Under the pieces are notes generated by a model, which did no database searches, was not told the origin of the DNA, and saw only the letters and a list, made by a program, of their open reading frames with translations. A stretch of DNA of 64,000 bases from a virus: positions 1 to 64,000 of the IMG/VR virus record IMGVR_UViG_3300027759_000050; one strand, written 5' to 3'. The position numbers and the translations under genes were made by a program. Below, piece after piece: positions 9,064 through 17,651 of this stretch. The first letter of the stretch is position 1. Every line of letters begins with the position of its first letter.

Positions 9064-9080
9064 TAACATAAAATGTATCA

Positions 9081-12000
9081 TTAAAAGAAAGCAAAGAAGT
9101 TGCCACTATAAGTGACACCTGAAGGAGCACCGGAAAAAACCCATCCTGAATTGTTTGAGACATTAACGGAGTATGCACCAGCATACCATGAAGCACCTCC
9201 GGTTGCAATAGAATCTTGAATGTACAAATCATCGACATTAACTATACCACTGGATTTGGATAATGTTGCAGCAATTCCTGGTATTGTTGAATTGATGTAA
9301 ACCTTGAAAGGTTGGAAAGATGAAGTAACAACAACACCAACATTGGTTACAGTCAAAGCACCGGAACTAGTGTCTGTAAGGAAAGATGCACTATTTGGTG
9401 TATTCAATAACAATGAAGTTTGTGTACCAGTTACTGCAACTATATTTGTTCCAGATGATTGTGTGGTGTCCAATGGATTCATCGGAACAGTGAAATTACC
9501 TGTATATACACCAACTCCTTTAGTTATGCGAATATTGGAAAAAGTCGCACTAAGAAAACCTGTACCGCCTGCACCAGATGAGTTGTGTGCTATAGCTGGA
9601 GTACCACAAAGATAAGTGTTTGTATCTGTATATGTTGTTCCAACTTGAACACCATCCACAAACATTCTTGTGGATGATCCACTTTTTGAAATTGCTAAAT
9701 GATACCAAGTGTCAGTTGTCAATGTTCTTGTTGGATTTGCACCTCCGCCACCTAAAACTGCAACATTATTAACCATAAAAGATGGTTGTCCACTTGACAT
9801 ATAAAAATATGGTGCTACAGAAGTAGCAGCAGTTCTTGCATCATATATTGTTCCATCAGTTAATGAATTTAATCTACACCAACATTCAAATGTAAATTCG
9901 CCTGTACCAAATGTGAGCGTTGCCGGAGCCGCAGGCAATGTCAAATACTGTGATGTACCATTAAAAGTTACGGAGCCTAATGGATATGCACCTGCTGGCC
10001 CACCATTGTTGAGACCTACACCTGATATATTAAAATTACTAACTGTTTGAGTTGTACCCGATTGAAATGTTACATTCATTCCTTTATTTGCAGATGTGGT
10101 AATATCATAAAAAGTATTATTACCTCTTATGGTTAGTGTTCCACCACCACCTTGATTTAATGTTCCGTAAGATCCTCCACCTCCTGAAAATATTTTTGAA
10201 TTATTGCTCGTCAAGCTTATTGTAGAAGAAACGGTAAGATTAGGATTTATCTGTATTAATGGAGGCGCGAATGGCACAAAAGTTACGCCGCCAACATTTT
10301 CTGTACGCTTAGGCAATGCACTACTATCCGCTAAGTAAGTCAACGGAGAACTCATTGTCATTAATACAACTGTTTGTGCTCCATAAATTCCTCTTATATT
10401 TGTACTAGGGCTTTGTGTTACAGTTAATACTGTATTTGGTGGCGTAAAATTTCCATAATATACAGCATTATTTGAAGTATATCTAAAATTAGTCAAATAA
10501 CCAACCCAACAACTTGGTGAACTTCTATCAGAACCCAACATTAACATATTGCTTGCATTATTAAATGTATCTGAACCAGCTAAGTAAGAACCAACATTTT
10601 TTCCATTAAACCAAAGTGTTACTCTATTTGTTGGTGTTGAAGTTCTTGTAACTGCGTAATGGTTCCATCTATTAATTAATGGAACATAAGGAGTTTCAAC
10701 AGAACCGGTTTCTAATCTAATACTAGAACCATACCAAAGTTGCCAATGGCCGTTTTGCATATTAATAACACTTCTGAGAGAACCTGACGAAGAAGTACCC
10801 GTATCTCCCCAAGAAAAATGATGTTGCGCGGTTGTGTTACTTGTACCATAAGCCCACACCTCAAGTGTAAAATCATTAAGGTCTGCGAATGGAGCACTAG
10901 GAATACTAACAAGATTTGCTGTTGTTGGATTGGAATTAAATATACTACCTCCAACTCCATTAGCTTCCCAAGATGCAGCAAGTGAATTAATAGTATTTCC
11001 ATTAACAACTATATCTGAACCTGTAATTGTTCTTGTAATTGTACCTGTAGTATATACATTCTTGCTTGTTAAAGGTCCGGAAAGAGTTAATGAACCACTT
11101 GAAAATGTTATTGTATTTGCTGTTGTAGCATCCAATGAAGCGGTTGAGGTGGTATTAATATATAATGTGGATAGTGGTTTATTATTTGTTTCGATAACTT
11201 TGTCGGTACCAAAAACATTTGCAGAAAAATCTGTATAAGTTCCTGTAGCTGATAAAGTTAAATTGCCTTGCACAGATACAGTATTAGCTGGTATCAATGA
11301 ACTACTTCCTGTAAAATCTAAATTATTAAAATAACTATTAAGACCAAACGTAGGTGAACTCGAACCGCCGTTAATAGACAAATCTACTAATTTTCCACCA
11401 ATTGGTAATGAAGCTTCAAACGGTGATGAAGTTGATGATGATGTTCCGACATTTGTTATTGTAAAATTATTTAAACTATTATCTACTAAATAAGTGCTAG
11501 CGCCTGGAACTGTATTTAATAACAAGGTTGTCTGTGATGCAAGTATAGAATTAACATTGGTACTTGCACTTTGAGAAGTTGTTAGTGGGCTGGTGGGAAC
11601 TGTGAAATTTCCAACATATGCACCAACGCCTTTAACTATACGCACATTAGAAAAATATGCAAATAGGGTTCCATCACCTGCACCACCCGATGAATTGTGT
11701 CCTATTGCTGGTATAGCACCTGATACATTATAATTAGTTGTATCCGTAAATTCAAGGTCTTTTATACCATTCAGAAATATTCTTGTTGTAGTTCCAGTTC
11801 TACAAAGCGCCACATGATACCAATTAGTTCTAAATAACTTTGTTGAAGCTGTAGTAAATGTACCATTAATTAAAATATTAAGTCTATTTCCGCCAACACC
11901 AAAATAAGGTCCAGGTGAAGTGGAGCCAGTTCTTAAATCAACAACGGCACCATCACCAGGCGCCACAAGACGAATATAAGCTTCAATTGTAAAATCACCT

Positions 12001-15000
12001 GTGCCAAATACAAATCCAGCATTAGCTGGAGCTGTTACATATTGACCTGCAGAAATAGCTGAAATACTACCGGTAGTAGTGGTGCTTATGGTATTTGCAC
12101 CATTATATGAACGAGCAACAGACATATTGCTAGTGAATCCACCTAGGCCAGTCCAAGTGAAATTATTGGAATTACTTATATCTAATGCAGTTGTTCCAGC
12201 GGTTGAATGTATAAGATTGATGTTACCTGCACTTGTACTACCAAATGCAATTGAACGGACATTACTATTACTTGAACTGAATGCACCTACACTTAATGTT
12301 ACTCCGTCCGCTAATGTTATTGTACCTGTGGTGAAAGTATATGTACTGGTTGCTCCTAAAGATCCTGTGTTGTTGAATGTTACCGAACCTGAGGTGTGTG
12401 TAAATATTGGTATTGAACCAAGAGTTACTGAACTACCAAAATTAATTGAACCTGAATTCAATATAAGACTAGTGCTAGCACTAAATGTACCAGGACCAAT
12501 AACACTAATTGTAGATCCATTAACTGTAAATGTTGTACAATTACAGTCTATAATTGTAATTGCAAATGCACCTGCTGTAATTGTTGATGTTGTTTTTCCG
12601 TTATATGTTAATGTTCCTGAAGCAAATAAGATTAAAATTAATGCAGTATATGTACCACCGGATGATAATGTTAAACCTTTTATATTTAATGTTGTTGCAG
12701 GTAATGTAAATGATGTGGTGCCAAAATCAATTGTACCAAACCAACTACCGGATGTTATTGTTGCAACACCGGCCCCTGTAGTAAATGTAAGATTTCGCGC
12801 ACTGGCTGCAAACCCTGCGGCCGATCCAAAAGTAAATGTCCTAGCAACTGACATGTCATTTACAGTGAATCCACCTGGACCTGTAGTCGTAAGTGAATTC
12901 GTATCAGCCATACTCAATACTGTTGTGGCCGCGGTGGTATGTGTGAGATTGATGTTACCTGCACTTGCACTACCAAATGCAATTGTTCTGGTAGAACTAT
13001 TAGATGAACTGAATATGCCTGTAGTTAATGTTACCCCATTGGCTAGTGTCAGTGTACCCGCCGATAGTGTGTAAGTACCTGTGGTTGTTAGTGCGTATGA
13101 TTGATTCAATGTAACAGTACCAGCACTATGAGTAAATAACGGTGTTGCACCTAATGTGGCGGTTCCTCCATATGTAAATGATCCTGATGTTAGAACAAAA
13201 CTAACTGATGCATTAATCGTACCACTTGTAAAGTTAAATGTTGGACCATTGATGGTAAAAGTTGTACATGATATAGTTCCAATATTACTTAAAGTGCCGG
13301 CGGTATATGTTGCTGTACTTGAACAAGTTAAGTTAAATGTGGCAAAATCAATAGTACCTAATGTTTGTGTCCAAGTTGTCACACCTAATGCAGCAGCTAA
13401 AGTAACAGTACCTGCGGTATTAACTGTAAGTGCTGCAATAGTTTTACCGTTAGGTGTAATAGTTCCGGTTCCAATTGCATTGATACTTAATCCAGTATAA
13501 GTTCCAGTAGCTGACAATGTAAAACCTTTTACATTTAATGTTGTTGCAGGTACTGCAAATGATGTGGTGCCAAAATCAATTGTACCAAACCAACCTCCTG
13601 AAGTTATTGTTGCAATACTAGCCCCTGTAGTAAATGTAAGATTGGGTGCTTGGAATACGGCGCCAGCTGCGCTACCGCAAGTCAATGTTTTTGTAGCTGA
13701 CATTGCGGCCACAGTAAAACCACCCGGACCTGTAGGCGTAAAAGAATTCAAATCAGCCATACTCAATACTGTTGTGGCCGCGGTGGTATGTGTGAGATTA
13801 ATATTGCCTGCACTTGCACTACCAAATGCAATTGTTCGGACATTACTATTAGATGAACTGAATATACCTGTTGATAGTGTAACACCACTACTTATATTCA
13901 ATGTGCCTATTGTAAAAGTATAAGTGGAAGTTACCGGCAATGTACATGTTGCTGTTATTGTTACCGAACCTGCGGTATGTACAAATGACGGTGTTGTAAT
14001 TGTACCACCACTGTATGTAAATGAACCAGAGGTTACTGTAAAACTGGTGGAAGCTGATATTGTACCAGATGATAATGTAAATGTAGAACCCGCAGAATGT
14101 GTCCAAGTAGTACATGATATAGTTCCAATATTACTTAAAGTGCCAGCTGTATATGTTGCTGCACCTGAACTAGTTAAGTTAAATGTGGCAAAATTGATAG
14201 TACCGGCTGTCTGTACATACGATGTACATCCAAACGCCGCAGCCAATGTAACTGTACCTGCGGTATTAACTGTGAGTGCTGCAATAGTTTTACCGTTAGG
14301 TGTGATGGTTCCAGTACCAACAGCATTGACACCTAAAGCAGTAAAAGTTCCACCAGATGATAGTGTTAAAGCATTTAAGTTTACTGTTGTAGATGCTATG
14401 GTGCTTGTAGTGGTACCAAAACTTAATGTATCGAACCAGCTACCTGAACCAAATGTGAGCACGGCAGAACCGGTTCCTGTAAATGATAAATTCGGTGAGT
14501 TTGTTGTTGTGCCACCCGTGGTGCCCCATACAAATGTGCGGGTAACAGATGCATCAGAAATAAATGTTTGAGTACCAGTAAAGGTATAATTGGTAAGATC
14601 GGGTACATTTAATATAAATTGTGCAGCTGTACTATGATTCAATGTCATCGAGTATATGTTCCATGCAATACTTCGGACATTAGTATTATTTGAAATAAAT
14701 GAAGCAGTTGTTAAATTCGCACCTAATGTTATTGTGCCTGCTGTGAATGTATAAACACAAGTTGCAGGTAATGTCCATGATACCGTTGTTGTTACCGAAC
14801 CTGCGGTATGTACAAATGACGGTGTTGTAATTGTACCACCACTGTATGTAAATGAACCAGAGGTTACTGTAAAACTGGTGGAAGCTGATATTGTACCAGA
14901 TGATAGTGTAAATGTAGCTGAAGCTGCATGAGTCCAAGTAGTACAACTTATAGTTCCAATATTACTTAAAGTGCCAGCTGTATATGTTGCTGCACCTGAA

Positions 15001-17396
15001 CCTGTTAAGTTAAATGTGGCAAAATTAATAGTACCAGCTGTTTGAGTATATGTTGTACAACCTAAAGCCGCAGCCAATGTAACTGTACCTGCGGTATTAA
15101 CTGTGAGTGCTGCAATAGTTTTACCGTTAGGTGTGATGGTTCCAGTACCAACAGCATTCATACCTAAAGAAGTGTAGGTTCCAGTAGCTGATAATGTCAA
15201 ACTATTCAAGTTTAACACCGTTGCTGGCACAGCAAATGCAGTAGTACCAAAACTTAATGTATTGAACCAACTTGCAGTTGTGAAAGTTGCTATTGCTGTG
15301 CCGCTACCAGTTAATGATAAATTCGGTGAGTTTGTTGTTGTACCACCCGTTGTACCAAATACATATGTTCTAGTGACCGCCGCATCACTAATGAATGATT
15401 GTGTTCCAGTAAAAGTGTAACTAGTAACAATAGCCATGTTCAATACAGTTGTTGCAGCTGTACTATGATTCAATGTAATGGTATAAGTGCTCCATGCAAT
15501 AGAACGAATATTGGCATTTGTAGAACTAAAAGCACCAGTTGATAAATTACCACCTAATGTTATTGTACCTGCTGTAAATGTATAGGTGCAAGTTGCTGCT
15601 AATGTCCATGTTGCTGTTGTTGTTACTGTACCGGCAGTATGTACAAAAGATGGTGTTGTAATTGTTCCACCACTATATGTAAATGAACCAGAGGTTACTG
15701 TAAAACTGGTAGAAGCAGATATTGTACCAGATGATAAAACAAATGTAGCTAAAGCTGCATGGGTCCATGTTGTACAAGATATAGTTCCAATATTACTTAA
15801 TGTTCCAGCTGTATATGTTGCTGCACCTGAACTAGTTAAGTTAAATGTGGCAAAATTGATAGTACCAGCTGTTTGAGTATATGTTGTGCATCCAAAGGCG
15901 GCCGCCAATGTAACTGTACCAGCACCATTATTTACAGTAAATGCTGCTATAGTTTTACCGTTAGGTGTAATGGTTCCAGTACCAACAGCATTCATACCTA
16001 AAGAAGTAAAAGTTCCACCACTCGATAATGTTAAACCATTCAAGTTTAATGTGGTCGCAGCCATAGCAAAAACTGTTGTACCAAAACTCAATGTATTGAA
16101 CCAACTAGCGGTTGTTATGGTAGCGATTGCAGTACCCGTACCTGTTAAAGAAAGGTTTGGTGCATTGGTTGTTGTACCGCCGGTTGTACCAAAAGTAAAT
16201 GTTCTGGTAATTGAAGCATCAGCTGAAAATCCACCCGCACCTGTAAAAGTAAATCCAGTTGCATTAGCAAAATTCAATACAGTTGTTAAAGCTGTTGTAT
16301 GTGTTAGTAATATATTACCTACACCAAACAAAATAGAACGTGTAGCTGTACCTGTGGAAGTAAATATACCAGTATTTAAATTGAAATCATTGAGTGCTAA
16401 TGTACCACTTGTTATTGTTGTGGTTGCATTAGTAACTAAAGTTAATGCATCACCAAGTGTAGTTGTACCTGATGTACTATTAATGTTTAAAGCTGCTATA
16501 GTCTTAGCAACGGAAACTATAGTACCTGTACCAACCATGTTAATAGTTAATCCAGTATATGTTCCACCAGTCGCAAGTGTTAAATTTCCAGCTATATTTA
16601 ATGTCGCTGCTGGTGGTGTGGTACTACTGCCTGTAAAAACTAAACTCTTAAACCAACTGGCTGTGGTGAGTGTTGATACCGCAGCACCACTTGGAATAAA
16701 TAAATTGGCTGTAGTTGTTGCTGAACCTCCAGTTGTGCCAATAGTATATGTTCTAGTAATTGAAGCATCAGCTTTAAAACCACCCGTACCTGAAGAAGAA
16801 AACAAGGTACTATTCGCCATACTCACGACAACGGATCCCACAGTTGTGGTAATCAAATTAATAAAATTTGCGCCAAATGCAACAGACCTTGCGCTGGCCA
16901 CATTTGAACTGAATATACCAGTGGACCAATCAAATCCATTAAGTGTCAATGCACCGTTGGTCAATGTAGTGGTGAGTGTTGCACCAGTTACTAATGCGCT
17001 ACCTAAACTCCAACCACCACCTACACCGTTGAATGTGATTGCACCATTTATCGTTGTACCATTGGTCGTAATTGTTTTGCCGGTGGTTGTGGCGTTGAAT
17101 GTTATTGCACCGGTACTTGTCCAAACAGTTCCTGCAACCAATGACATAGAACCGGTAACGGCCAAGGTGGGTGTTGTGCCTGTTGCGAAAGTTACGACAC
17201 CTGCACTAACTGTAATATCTAAACACAGTAAAGCACCTGTCATTGTGACGGTGTATGTACCTGCTTGATTAAAGAAAACGGAATCTGCGGCTGTAGGTAC
17301 AGATGCACCACCACCTCCACCCGAAGTCGCAGACCAGTTGGTGGTTAATGTGGTATTCCAAGTACCTGCGCCGCCTACCCAATATCTATCTGCCAT
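9081..17396 (-). CDS. Giant repetitive virion adhesin with LamG-like domains (2771 aa)
   Basis: One uninterrupted frame of 2771 residues, rich in threonine, serine, glycine and alanine. The N-terminus (MADRYWVGGAGTWNTT, then NWSATSGG and PTAADSVFF) is a start often seen in repetitive phage and bacterial surface proteins. Residues 70-1750 are beta-strand-like repeats, suggesting a beta-solenoid or stacked beta-sandwich shaft; part of them repeat with a 277-aa unit. Three LamG/concanavalin-like domains can be recognised at roughly 1790-1945, 2165-2325 and 2490-2645, each with F-T-x-E-x-W/Y, W-x-H-x-A and FSN-x-R or L-T-N-F-R elements. These domains typically bind sugars. It lies between fibre genes and the neck gene gp13. 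Location in the virion and receptor role are inference. Confidence 0.9.
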   Translation of the reverse strand: MADRYWVGGAGTWNTTLTTNWSATSGGGGGASVPTAADSVFFNQAGTYTVTMTGALLCLDITVSAGVVTFATGTTPTLAVTGSMSLVAGTVWTSTGAITFNATTTGKTITTNGTTINGAITFNGVGGGWSLGSALVTGATLTTTLTNGALTLNGFDWSTGIFSSNVASARSVAFGANFINLITTTVGSVVVSMANSTLFSSSGTGGFKADASITRTYTIGTTGGSATTTANLFIPSGAAVSTLTTASWFKSLVFTGSSTTPPAATLNIAGNLTLATGGTYTGLTINMVGTGTIVSVAKTIAALNINSTSGTTTLGDALTLVTNATTTITSGTLALNDFNLNTGIFTSTGTATRSILFGVGNILLTHTTALTTVLNFANATGFTFTGAGGFSADASITRTFTFGTTGGTTTNAPNLSLTGTGTAIATITTASWFNTLSFGTTVFAMAATTLNLNGLTLSSGGTFTSLGMNAVGTGTITPNGKTIAAFTVNNGAGTVTLAAAFGCTTYTQTAGTINFATFNLTSSGAATYTAGTLSNIGTISCTTWTHAALATFVLSSGTISASTSFTVTSGSFTYSGGTITTPSFVHTAGTVTTTATWTLAATCTYTFTAGTITLGGNLSTGAFSSTNANIRSIAWSTYTITLNHSTAATTVLNMAIVTSYTFTGTQSFISDAAVTRTYVFGTTGGTTTNSPNLSLTGSGTAIATFTTASWFNTLSFGTTAFAVPATVLNLNSLTLSATGTYTSLGMNAVGTGTITPNGKTIAALTVNTAGTVTLAAALGCTTYTQTAGTINFATFNLTGSGAATYTAGTLSNIGTISCTTWTHAASATFTLSSGTISASTSFTVTSGSFTYSGGTITTPSFVHTAGSVTTTVSWTLPATCVYTFTAGTITLGANLTTASFISNNTNVRSIAWNIYSMTLNHSTAAQFILNVPDLTNYTFTGTQTFISDASVTRTFVWGTTGGTTTNSPNLSFTGTGSAVLTFGSGSWFDTLSFGTTTSTIASTTVNLNALTLSSGGTFTALGVNAVGTGTITPNGKTIAALTVNTAGTVTLAAAFGCTSYVQTAGTINFATFNLTSSGAATYTAGTLSNIGTISCTTWTHSAGSTFTLSSGTISASTSFTVTSGSFTYSGGTITTPSFVHTAGSVTITATCTLPVTSTYTFTIGTLNISSGVTLSTGIFSSSNSNVRTIAFGSASAGNINLTHTTAATTVLSMADLNSFTPTGPGGFTVAAMSATKTLTCGSAAGAVFQAPNLTFTTGASIATITSGGWFGTIDFGTTSFAVPATTLNVKGFTLSATGTYTGLSINAIGTGTITPNGKTIAALTVNTAGTVTLAAALGVTTWTQTLGTIDFATFNLTCSSTATYTAGTLSNIGTISCTTFTINGPTFNFTSGTINASVSFVLTSGSFTYGGTATLGATPLFTHSAGTVTLNQSYALTTTGTYTLSAGTLTLANGVTLTTGIFSSSNSSTRTIAFGSASAGNINLTHTTAATTVLSMADTNSLTTTGPGGFTVNDMSVARTFTFGSAAGFAASARNLTFTTGAGVATITSGSWFGTIDFGTTSFTLPATTLNIKGLTLSSGGTYTALILILFASGTLTYNGKTTSTITAGAFAITIIDCNCTTFTVNGSTISVIGPGTFSASTSLILNSGSINFGSSVTLGSIPIFTHTSGSVTFNNTGSLGATSTYTFTTGTITLADGVTLSVGAFSSSNSNVRSIAFGSTSAGNINLIHSTAGTTALDISNSNNFTWTGLGGFTSNMSVARSYNGANTISTTTTGSISAISAGQYVTAPANAGFVFGTGDFTIEAYIRLVAPGDGAVVDLRTGSTSPGPYFGVGGNRLNILINGTFTTASTKLFRTNWYHVALCRTGTTTRIFLNGIKDLEFTDTTNYNVSGAIPAIGHNSSGGAGDGTLFAYFSNVRIVKGVGAYVGNFTVPTSPLTTSQSASTNVNSILASQTTLLLNTVPGASTYLVDNSLNNFTITNVGTSSSTSSPFEASLPIGGKLVDLSINGGSSSPTFGLNSYFNNLDFTGSSSLIPANTVSVQGNLTLSATGTYTDFSANVFGTDKVIETNNKPLSTLYINTTSTASLDATTANTITFSSGSLTLSGPLTSKNVYTTGTITRTITGSDIVVNGNTINSLAASWEANGVGGSIFNSNPTTANLVSIPSAPFADLNDFTLEVWAYGTSNTTAQHHFSWGDTGTSSSGSLRSVINMQNGHWQLWYGSSIRLETGSVETPYVPLINRWNHYAVTRTSTPTNRVTLWFNGKNVGSYLAGSDTFNNASNMLMLGSDRSSPSCWVGYLTNFRYTSNNAVYYGNFTPPNTVLTVTQSPSTNIRGIYGAQTVVLMTMSSPLTYLADSSALPKRTENVGGVTFVPFAPPLIQINPNLTVSSTISLTSNNSKIFSGGGGSYGTLNQGGGGTLTIRGNNTFYDITTSANKGMNVTFQSGTTQTVSNFNISGVGLNNGGPAGAYPLGSVTFNGTSQYLTLPAAPATLTFGTGEFTFECWCRLNSLTDGTIYDARTAATSVAPYFYMSSGQPSFMVNNVAVLGGGGANPTRTLTTDTWYHLAISKSGSSTRMFVDGVQVGTTYTDTNTYLCGTPAIAHNSSGAGGTGFLSATFSNIRITKGVGVYTGNFTVPMNPLDTTQSSGTNIVAVTGTQTSLLLNTPNSASFLTDTSSGALTVTNVGVVVTSSFQPFKVYINSTIPGIAATLSKSSGIVNVDDLYIQDSIATGGASWYAGAYSVNVSNNSGWVFSGAPSGVTYSGNFFAFF
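13275..15900 (-). repeat. Tandem long repeats inside the giant adhesin gene (831-846 bp unit)
   Basis: The marker AGTTCCAATATTACTTAA occurs on the plus strand at 13275, 14121, 14952 and 15783, giving spacings of 846, 831 and 831 bases (282, 277 and 277 codons). A stretch of 115 bases at 13960-14074 is identical to 14791-14905, and the matching site in the next unit begins at 15622, again 831 bases on. Units are in frame and encode the repeated phrase LSNIGTISCTTWTH. Confidence 0.9.
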
Positions 17397-17402
17397 TAAT
17401 TA

Positions 17403-17630
17403 TTACTCAGTTGGTGTTGTTTCTGAAATAATTTCTTCTGTTGGCAATGAATTAACAATAACCAACCAATTATCAAATCTTTCTTGTTGCATTGTTGAAA
17501 TTTGTTCAGGTGTTAATGCATCATATTCTTCTTGTTTAAACCACAGAGCATCTCTATATGTTTTATCTCCGTCTGTCTTTTCAAAAATTATTTGGACTTG
17601 TCCGTCAATTTGATTTATAATATCTTCCAT
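17403..17630 (-). CDS. Small protein of unknown function beside the giant adhesin
   Basis: A 75-aa acidic protein, starting MEDIINQIDGQVQIIF and containing DALWFKQEEYDALT and RFDNWLVIVNSLP. Small proteins with a DALxF...RFxNW pattern are often found next to tail fibre genes in T4-like phages of aquatic bacteria, from memory; no function is known to me. It lies in a tight series (22 bases after the 964-aa fibre, 6 bases before the giant adhesin), so it may be a companion or assembly factor of one of these fibres. The start is ATG with an AAGG-type site in front. Confidence 0.75.
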   Translation of the reverse strand: MEDIINQIDGQVQIIFEKTDGDKTYRDALWFKQEEYDALTPEQISTMQQERFDNWLVIVNSLPTEEIISETTPTE

Positions 17631-17651
17631 TTTATTTTCCTTAACAAGTGA

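Noticed and set aside
9036-9080. tRNA or small RNA in the gap before gp13
   Set aside because: The gap has 45 bases with promoter and ribosome site only; no cloverleaf elements were seen here or in any other gap.
15886-17268. Plus-strand open frame of 460 codons (and another of 331 codons at 12079-13074)
   Set aside because: They run opposite to the giant adhesin gene and are rich in Val, Pro and Ala, which is the mirror of Thr/Gly/Asn codons on the coding strand. No ribosome site or family pattern.
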